Positions 54,076 to 64,000 of a stretch of DNA of 64,000 nt are shown piece after piece. Positions within the stretch are counted from its first letter, which is position 1. Each line of letters starts with the position of its first letter. The notes under the pieces are model-generated. The model was given only the letters and a program-made list of their open reading frames with translations. It had not been told where the DNA came from and made no database searches. Where the stretch lies: assembly GCA_963798655.1 (NCBI GenBank), contig CAWCUH010000004.1, positions 1,149,298 to 1,213,297 on the forward strand. The letters run 5' to 3'. Origin of the DNA: CAVSMC01 sp963798655 (GTDB lineage Bacteria; Pseudomonadota; Gammaproteobacteria; Burkholderiales; Casimicrobiaceae). Made by a program: the position numbers and the translations under genes.

Positions 54076-55242
54076 TCACGCGGCAGTTGCAACCGTCGAT
54101 TCGGCCGGCGCGCATGCGAGCGTCTCGTCGACGATGCGCTGCATCTCGCTGCGAAAGCGAGCGGCGCCGAAGCGTGCGGCGTTGTCGCGGCATGCGGCGG
54201 CGGTGATGCGACTGCGCGCGGCCTCGAACGCGTTTACGGCGTCGGCGATCGACTGCGGCGTCTGCTCGCCGAAGAACACGCCGGTTGGCTGCGAATCGTC
54301 GAGGCCGCGAATGGTCTCGAGCGCACCGCCGCGTCCGTACGCAATGACCGGCACGCCCGCGGCCTGCGCCTCGAGCGGCGCAATGCCGAAGTCCTCGCAG
54401 GCGGCGAACACGAACGCGCGCGCTCGCGCTACTCGAGCCGCGGTTTCGCGATCGTCGAGCCGGCCTGTGAGCTCGACGTTCGCCGGACAATGCGCGGCGA
54501 GCGCGCGACGCTGCGGTCCGTCGCCGATGACGACGAGGCGCTGGTGCGGCAAGCGCCGGAACGCCTCGACGATGGCATCGATGCGCTTGTACGGGACGAG
54601 CCGCGACACGCTGATGTAGTACTCGCCGACATGCTCACCAACGTCGTCGGCCGCGTGGCCGAATCGCTCCACGTCGACCGGCGGATGCACGACGTCCGCT
54701 GCGCGTCCATAGCATTGCGAGATCGCCGTGGCGATGTGACGCGAGTTCGCAACGAAGCGGTCTACACGCGCAGCGGCGCGAAGGTCCCACTCCCGAAACC
54801 GGGCGAGCGCGTGGCGCAGCAGCCAGCGCCGCGACTTCGAGCCGCCGGCCGATGCATCGGTGTACGCCGCCTCCATCGTCCACGCGAAGCGCGCCGGTGT
54901 ATGGCAGTAGCAGACGTGTGGCTGGCCCGCGCGCTTGCGCGCACCTTTTGCGATCGCGTGCGAGTCGGACAGCACGAGATCGTAAGCCGAAAGGTCGAAG
55001 CGCTCGATCAGCGATGGCCGCAGCACCGCGGCGTAGCGGAACCAGCGTCTCGCGGCGGGTGCGCTCGCGAGCGCCGACGCCACGATGCGCGCTGCTGCGA
55101 TGCGCGCCCGCTCGCGCGGATCGAGGAAGTCGACGAGCGTGTACACGTCCGAGTGCGGAAAGGCGCGCGTGAGCTCCGCGAGCACGGCTTCGCCGCCGCC
55201 CCATGTGTCGAGCCAATCATGGACGAGCGCGATCCGGCTCAT
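54076..55242 (-). CDS. GT4 family glycosyltransferase
   Basis: A 388-residue GT-B enzyme: N-terminal LVHDWLDTWGGGEAVLAELTRAFP, then HTPARFAWTMEAAY, and the donor half SRLVPYKRIDAIVEAFRRLP with EDFGIAPLEAQAAGVPVIAYGRGGALETI (the EX7E-type motif). The GGGEAVL start is typical of WcaC/mannosyltransferase-like GT4s. Its stop is two bases before the wcaJ-like ATG, and its start overlaps the GT9 stop (ATGA). It probably adds the second or third sugar of the repeat. Confidence 0.92.
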   Translation of the reverse strand: MSRIALVHDWLDTWGGGEAVLAELTRAFPHSDVYTLVDFLDPRERARIAAARIVASALASAPAARRWFRYAAVLRPSLIERFDLSAYDLVLSDSHAIAKGARKRAGQPHVCYCHTPARFAWTMEAAYTDASAGGSKSRRWLLRHALARFREWDLRAAARVDRFVANSRHIATAISQCYGRAADVVHPPVDVERFGHAADDVGEHVGEYYISVSRLVPYKRIDAIVEAFRRLPHQRLVVIGDGPQRRALAAHCPANVELTGRLDDRETAARVARARAFVFAACEDFGIAPLEAQAAGVPVIAYGRGGALETIRGLDDSQPTGVFFGEQTPQSIADAVNAFEAARSRITAAACRDNAARFGAARFRSEMQRIVDETLACAPAESTVATAA

Positions 55243-56264
55243 GCGGTACTCGCGAGCAGCGCGTCGAGGCGCGCGAGCGCCGACTTCGGCCCGATCAACT
55301 GCATGCACCGATTGTCGTCGCAGCGCGCGAAGTTGCGCCCGTCGTAGCACGGCGCACACGCGAGCGCATCCGCTTGCCACAACGCGACGGTGCGCGCGTC
55401 GTCGCGGATGAACAGCGACGGCGACGTGGGTCCGAACAGTCCGACGACGCGCGTGCGTGCCAGTCGCGCAAGGTGCAGCGGGCCGGAATCGTGCGCGACG
55501 ACCCCGGCGCAGCGCGCGTAGAGCGCAACGAGGCCGAGCAGCGAGGTCTCGCCGATGACGTCGGTGACGGCGAGGTCGGCGAATGCGCTGCGCGTCCAGG
55601 CGTCGCCCGCATCGCCGGTCAGCAGCACCGCATCGCCGCGCGCGAGGAGCGCTCGCGCGAGCTCGGCGTACCGGACGAGCGGCCAGCGCCGTAACGGGTT
55701 GTCGCGCGCGTTGTTTCGCGCGCCGCCGGGCGCGAGCGCGATCAGACGGCGCCCCGCGAGCGAGCGCAAGCGCACCTCGACCGCGGCATCGAGCGTCGCA
55801 TGCACCGTTGGTGGCGCGAAGCGCTGCGCATGCACGTCGTCGATGCCGGTCACCAGCCTCACGTATTCGTCCTCATGGCGCCGAAACGGCAGCAGGTTCG
55901 GGCGCTCGTCCCGGCCGCCGAGCCAGCGCACATCTCGCGCGCGCACCCAGCGGGCGAGCAGTTTGTAGCGAGGATCGGCGTGAGCGAGCAGCACGCGGTC
56001 GAAGCGGCGGCGACCGAGAAGGCGCCATGCGGCGAGTACCGCACGCGCCTGCGCCGCACGGTCGCCGGAAAGGATCGCCGCGGCGTCCGCCTCGAGGACC
56101 TCGTCGACGCCATCGACGCCGCGCAGCAGCGGCGCGGCGGCGCGTCCGGCGAGCCACGTGATCCGTGCAGCGGGATCGGCGGCGCGCAGCGCAGCGACCA
56201 TCGGCAATGCCATGACGACGTCGCCGATCGCTGCGAGTTTGATGATGAGAGCGGTCGAAGTCAC
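55239..56264 (-). CDS. GT9 (heptosyltransferase-like) glycosyltransferase
   Basis: A 341-residue GT-B enzyme of the WaaC/WaaF class: IIKLAAIGDVVMALPMVAALRAADP at the N-terminus, LALAPGGARNNARDNPLRRWP in the donor domain, and AHDSGPLHLARLARTRVVGLFGPTSPSLF near the end. C-terminal CAPCYDGRNFARCDDNRCM carries four cysteines. The GTG start (56262-56264) is used because the open frame further upstream encodes no family sequence. It is the first gene of the minus-strand operon, whose promoter lies between it and the rrn promoter. Confidence 0.9.
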   Translation of the reverse strand: MTSTALIIKLAAIGDVVMALPMVAALRAADPAARITWLAGRAAAPLLRGVDGVDEVLEADAAAILSGDRAAQARAVLAAWRLLGRRRFDRVLLAHADPRYKLLARWVRARDVRWLGGRDERPNLLPFRRHEDEYVRLVTGIDDVHAQRFAPPTVHATLDAAVEVRLRSLAGRRLIALAPGGARNNARDNPLRRWPLVRYAELARALLARGDAVLLTGDAGDAWTRSAFADLAVTDVIGETSLLGLVALYARCAGVVAHDSGPLHLARLARTRVVGLFGPTSPSLFIRDDARTVALWQADALACAPCYDGRNFARCDDNRCMQLIGPKSALARLDALLASTA

Positions 56265-56343
56265 CAAGGGCGACCGGGGTGCACAGCGGCCCGGCGTGGG
56301 AATCGCCGCGCGGCGACCCCAGCCTGGCGGCCATGCCAACGGC

Positions 56344-56352
56344 ATTTTAGCA
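56344..56352 (-). promoter_or_regulatory. candidate extended -10 for the minus-strand glycan operon
   Basis: Read on the minus strand this is TGCTAAAAT, about 80 bp before the GT9 start codon, identical to the element before ctaB. No clear -35. Confidence 0.4.
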
Positions 56353-56457
56353 GGGGCGACCGGCATGCGTAGGCTACACGGAGGTCGCCCCCCGGCAGCC
56401 GGACGCTCGACGGGACTCTGCACGCAGCCCCGCCAGCAGCCGGATGCTCGGGGGCTG

Positions 56458-56485
56458 TTGACCGGGGTCCGTTCCGGTGTATAAT
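56458..56485 (+). promoter_or_regulatory. rRNA operon promoter
   Basis: TTGACC (56458-56463), a 16-base GC-rich spacer, and a perfect TATAAT (56480-56485). A GC-rich stretch follows the start region. It sits about 265 bp before 16S. The rest of the 56265-56749 interval is rrn leader and divergent promoter DNA with no gene. Confidence 0.9.
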
Positions 56486-56532
56486 TCCGCTTCTTTGCAC
56501 CTCGCCGACCAAGTCGGCAGTTCTGGGGTGCC

Positions 56533-56543
56533 GCTCTTTAACA
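56533..56543 (+). promoter_or_regulatory. boxA antitermination site in the rrn leader
   Basis: GCTCTTTAACA matches the rRNA boxA consensus recognised by the NusB-NusE complex. Confidence 0.85.
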
Positions 56544-56749
56544 AATCACAACCGATAAGTGTGGGCGCTGGGGGTGTTTTCGGGCGCCTGCTTTGGCCTG
56601 GGGCTGGTTTCGGCTGGCTTTGGGCGGGGGCGGGCAGAAGAGACACGAGAAGTGCTCACACGACGCAATACGCCGCCTCTGGGGGGTCAAGCTTCTGGGG
56701 GTGGAGTCAACGTCGATTGAGTGACTTTGCAAATGAGATCGAGCTTTTC

Positions 56750-58277
<1,528 letters not shown>

Positions 58278-58350
58278 CTCGGAACCGCCCGCAAGCGCTT
58301 TCAGCGTCCACACTTATCGGTTGCACGTGAGCAGCCACGAGGCAAGCGGC

Positions 58351-58427
58351 GGGCCTGTAGCTCAGCTGGTTAGAGCACCGTCTTGATAAGGCGGGGGTCG
58401 ATGGTTCGAGTCCATCCAGACCCACCA
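58351..58427 (+). tRNA. tRNA-Ile (anticodon GAT)
   Basis: A 77-base cloverleaf with encoded CCA; the anticodon loop is CTTGATAAG. The T-arm GGTTCGAGTCC is normal. The acceptor arm GGGCCTG/CAGACCC has one C-A mismatch at position 4:69. It lies in the 16S-23S spacer as is usual in proteobacteria. Confidence 0.97.
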
Positions 58428-58452
58428 GGCGATCACCAAGCGGCGCGACGAA

Positions 58453-58528
58453 GGGGCTGTAGCTCAGTTGGGAGAGCGCCTGCTTTGCAAGCAGGAGGCC
58501 GTCGGTTCGATCCCGTCCAGCTCCACCA
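58453..58528 (+). tRNA. tRNA-Ala (anticodon TGC)
   Basis: A 76-base cloverleaf with CCA; anticodon loop CTTTGCAAG. The acceptor stem GGGGCTG/CAGCTCC contains the G3-U70 pair that identifies tRNA-Ala. Confidence 0.98.
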
Positions 58529-58652
58529 ACGAGGCAGGGCCCTGCGTGCGGGGGCAAGCGAAGGGGGGCGCGGGAAGGCTTTTTTGGCAAGAGATCACAC
58601 GCAAGCGAAAGCGACGCTTGCGCGTGCTCTTTTCGGGCATGAGGTTATCGGT

Positions 58653-58664
58653 TGTTCTTTAACA
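58653..58664 (+). promoter_or_regulatory. boxA antitermination site in the 16S-23S spacer
   Basis: TGTTCTTTAACA, the second boxA expected before 23S. The surrounding spacer 58529-58871 otherwise contains no gene; it provides the 23S processing-stem sequences. Confidence 0.8.
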
Positions 58665-58871
58665 ATTCGGGGAAGAAGTAAAGCATTCTCGCGAGCGCGC
58701 GAAACGCTCGTGCGCCGTTGGAGGTGTTGTCGGCGCGCGCGCGTTCGCCCATCGCGAGAGGGTTGGATTGTATCGACCGTGCTGCCGGCCTAGTCCGTCG
58801 GTGCACGGGATATCGCAAACGCGCCATGACGCGCCGCTTTCTGTTGTTCTCTCGAGTGCGCAGCGTTATGG

Positions 58872-61897
<3,026 letters not shown>

Positions 61898-61999
61898 CAT
61901 AACCGTGTGCACTCGCGCGCAACGGTTCGTTTGCGAACAATCCAACCCGCTTGAATACTTCTTCCCCCCGATGCGCCCCAACGGAGCGCAACGATCAAC

Positions 62000-62114
62000 G
62001 CCTGACGACCATAGCCCGCCGGAACCACCCCTTCCCATCCCGAACAGGACCGTGAAACGGCAGCACGCCGATGATAGTGTGGATTACCCATGCGAAAGTA
62101 GGTCATCGTCAGGC
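62000..62114 (+). rRNA. rrf: 5S ribosomal RNA
   Basis: A 115-base 5S rRNA; the ends GCCTGACGACC and GTCATCGTCAGGC pair, and CCATCCCGAACAGG is the conserved loop. Confidence 0.95.
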
Positions 62115-62121
62115 ACCTTCA

Positions 62122-62161
62122 AAGCAAAAAGCCCCGGCCATCGTGCCGGGGCTTTTTGCTT
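62122..62161 (+). terminator. rrn operon terminator
   Basis: A perfect 17-bp inverted repeat (AAGCAAAAAGCCCCGGC and its complement) with a 6-base loop; the A/T flanks of the stem provide a T-run in both directions, so it can work bidirectionally. Confidence 0.95.
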
Positions 62162-62258
62162 CACGCGAAGCGCGCGCAGCGTCGTGTCACTTCAATTTGA
62201 ACTTCCACCCCGGCTGGGGTAAGCGGCTGGGCAACACATCTTGCCATGATGCGTGGAA

Positions 62259-63797
62259 TCAGCTCGGAGGCGTCGCCGGCATCCAACCGTGCGGCAGTAA
62301 TTCGCCAATGCGGCTCGCCGGTTGCGTGGGCAGCCGCTCGAGAACGTCTTTGAGGTACCGATAAGGATCGTGGCCGTTGAGCCGCGCTGATTGAATCAAG
62401 CTCATGACCGCGGCGGCACGCTTTCCCGCGCGCAGCGATCCCGCAAACAACCAGTTCGAGCGCCCCAGCGCGATCGGGCGGATGCGATTCTCGACCCAGT
62501 TGTTGTCGATAGGTAGCGTGCCGTCGTCAAGGAAGCGCGTCAGCGCCTTCCAACGCCCGAGGCTATAGTCGATGGCCTTGGCGATCGCCGTTCCGTCGGT
62601 CGCCTTCTGCCGTTGCAGCAGCAGCCATTCGCGCAACTTGTCGGCGATCGGCTGCGATTGCAGCTGCCGCATTCGCTGTCGCTGCTCGGCGCTCAGTTCC
62701 TGCGCTTCGCGCTCGACATCGTAGAGCTTTGCGAATAGCTTCAGCGCTTCCTCGGCCAAGGGACTCTTGTGGTTCACCCACAGATCGCTGAATTTCCTGC
62801 GCGCGTGCGCGAGGCAGCCCACCTCGGTCACGCCGTCGGCGAACAAGCCCTTGTACCCTGAGTAGTCGTCGCAAACGAGCTTGCCCGACCAGCGTTCGAG
62901 AAATTGCTTGGGGTGTGCCGCGGCACGACTGTCGGCGAAGTCGTAAACGACTGCGTGCACGCCGTCGAATTGCGTCGAGCTGTAGCTCCAGATATACGCG
63001 CGGTGCGTTTTGCCCTTGCCGGGCATCAGCATTGCCACCGGTGTCTCGTCGGCGTGCAGCACCGCTCGCTCGAGCAGCATAGCCTTCAGCGCATCGACCA
63101 ACGGCTGCAACCGCACGCCGCAAACACCGACCCACTGCGCAAGTGTCGAGCGCGGTATCGCAAGGCCCGCCCGCTCGAAAATGCCTTCCTGTCGATACAG
63201 TGGTTGGTGATCGGCGTACTTCGCCACCAGCACCTGGGCGAGGAGGCCCGCGGTCGCAATGCCCTTGTCGATCACCTGCGCGGGCACCGGCGCCTGGATC
63301 AGCGTCTGGCATTTCGCGCAGGCCCATTTGCCGCGAATGTGCCGCTCGACGTGGAACACGCCCGGGGTGTAGTCGAGCTTCTCGCTCACGTCCTCGCCGA
63401 TGCGCTTCATCGCGCAGCCGCAACTGCACACGGTTTGTTCCGGCTCGTGGCGCACATCGACGCGCGGCAGGTGCGCTGGCAACGGGCTACGTTTGGGCTG
63501 CTCCTTAGGCGCTTGTGCGGGTTGCGCCGATCTTAGCGTCGCGAGCTCCGCCGCGATCGCCTCCAGATCGGCGTCGATCGTCTCGTCGAGGAGGCTCCCC
63601 TGTGCGCCGTGCAGTTGTTCGCTGCGCGCGGCAAACTTCCAGCGCTTGAGCAGCGCCATCTCATGAGTGAGTTGCTCAATCTTGAGCTGCTTGTGCCGCA
63701 GCTCCCGATCCTTGCCGGCGAGGGTTTCGATCAGCCCGGCAGCGAATTCGCGCAGTTGCTGCGCGTCCATTCGAGTGAGCTGATCGTGCATCTGCAT
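62259..63797 (-). CDS. tnpC: IS66 transposase TnpC
   Basis: A 512-residue DDE transposase. An N-terminal leucine-zipper-like helix (LREFAAGLIETLAGKDREL, KIEQLTHEMALLKR) is followed by a zinc-finger region (CSCGCAMKRIGED ... CAKCQT). The catalytic residues are in VLHADETPV, VCDDYSGYKGLF and DNNWVENRIRP, and the C-terminal IS66 segment is NWLFAGSLRAGKRAAAVMSLIQSARLNGHDPYRYL. ATG at 63795-63797 is favoured; one at 63789-63791 is possible. No frameshift or stop, so probably functional. Confidence 0.93.
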   Translation of the reverse strand: MQMHDQLTRMDAQQLREFAAGLIETLAGKDRELRHKQLKIEQLTHEMALLKRWKFAARSEQLHGAQGSLLDETIDADLEAIAAELATLRSAQPAQAPKEQPKRSPLPAHLPRVDVRHEPEQTVCSCGCAMKRIGEDVSEKLDYTPGVFHVERHIRGKWACAKCQTLIQAPVPAQVIDKGIATAGLLAQVLVAKYADHQPLYRQEGIFERAGLAIPRSTLAQWVGVCGVRLQPLVDALKAMLLERAVLHADETPVAMLMPGKGKTHRAYIWSYSSTQFDGVHAVVYDFADSRAAAHPKQFLERWSGKLVCDDYSGYKGLFADGVTEVGCLAHARRKFSDLWVNHKSPLAEEALKLFAKLYDVEREAQELSAEQRQRMRQLQSQPIADKLREWLLLQRQKATDGTAIAKAIDYSLGRWKALTRFLDDGTLPIDNNWVENRIRPIALGRSNWLFAGSLRAGKRAAAVMSLIQSARLNGHDPYRYLKDVLERLPTQPASRIGELLPHGWMPATPPS

Positions 63798-63841
63798 GCG
63801 TTGAAATGGTGCCACATCGATTCGTGTGGCAACAACATTTT

Positions 63842-64000
63842 TCACGCCACGCGGATCGTTGCCTGTGCGCCGATGCGACACCATGGCAATCCGATCACCA
63901 ACGCCTGCAACTGCTCGGTGCTGATCGTCAGTCGCGGGCACGATTCCGAACTCGCCCAGATGAAGCGGCCCTGGTGCAGTCGGCGCGCGCACAGCCAGTG
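63842..64000 (-). CDS. tnpB: IS66 accessory protein TnpB (3' part)
   Basis: The last 52 codons of a gene entering from the right edge, ending at a TGA on the minus strand (63842-63844). The peptide contains RRLHQGRFIWA and LTISTEQLQALVIGLPW, which match the C-terminal end of IS66 Orf2/TnpB. It is 44 bp upstream of tnpC, the usual order. Confidence 0.85.
   Translation of the reverse strand, partial: HWLCARRLHQGRFIWASSESCPRLTISTEQLQALVIGLPWCRIGAQATIRVA

Larger units (their letters stand above)
62219..64000 (-). mobile_element. IS66 family insertion sequence (runs out of the window)
   Basis: The left boundary in the window is set by GTAAGCGGCTGGGC at 62219, which has the GTAAGCG start typical of IS66 ends. 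Inside are tnpC complete and the end of tnpB, both on the minus strand. The element begins 58 bp after the rrn terminator. The other end, tnpA and the 8-bp target duplication lie beyond position 64000; CGGCTGGG at 62211-62218 would be the near copy. Confidence 0.88.

Overview
The window is GC-rich betaproteobacterial DNA, most like Burkholderiales. This rests on the cytochrome-oxidase assembly cluster, the Gsp set with a PilN-type GspL and PilO-type GspM, and the 16S/23S sequence. No genus can be named. It reads like an assembled contig: it starts inside one gene and ends inside an insertion sequence. Five apparent single-base (+1) frameshifts lie in otherwise well-conserved genes, which points to residual sequence error or real gene damage.

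Layout. (1) 1-3022: end of the haem-copper oxidase assembly cluster (DUF2909-type protein, SURF1, thioredoxin-like membrane protein, CtaB/CyoE, SCO1); ctaA/cox15 is absent from the expected position. (2) 3043-3313: a 271-bp MITE-like element with perfect 21-bp inverted ends, directly before a TPR/GT41 glycosyltransferase. (3) 5277-8769: housekeeping genes (gloA, rubredoxin, thiD, thiE, hemL). (4) 8981-20574: a type II secretion operon, gspE-F-G-H-I-J-K-L-M-C/N-D, closed by a strong terminator. (5) 20841-26045: exported proteins (lipoprotein, a surface protein, two tandem Cys-rich secreted paralogues, a periplasmic PpiC isomerase), plausible clients of the export machinery.

(6) 26103-56264: a roughly 30-kb surface-glycan island. 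It holds an ABC-2 exporter (Wzm/Wzt), a second Wzt-like ATPase, a polysaccharide deacetylase, an acyltransferase, a GT-C enzyme, a GT2/GtrA pair, four methyltransferases, a sulfotransferase, a GT2-GT4 double glycosyltransferase, two more TPR/GT41 proteins, a DUF5672/SEC-C/TPR/GT9-like fusion, two large membrane proteins, a WcaJ-type initiating sugar-phosphate transferase, a GT4 and a GT9. The genes form tightly overlapping strings on both strands. The likely product is a decorated polysaccharide assembled in the cytoplasm and exported by Wzm/Wzt. Three proteins appear to share a Wzt-C-like beta-sandwich, and one methyltransferase carries a WbdD-like coiled coil, suggesting chain-end capping and length control.

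(7) 56458-62161: a complete rrn operon (16S, tRNA-Ile, tRNA-Ala, 23S, 5S) with promoter, boxA sites and terminator. The 23S gene carries a helix-45 intervening sequence bounded by a 24-bp perfect inverted repeat. (8) 62219-64000: an IS66-family element (tnpC complete, tnpB partial) just downstream of the rrn terminator.
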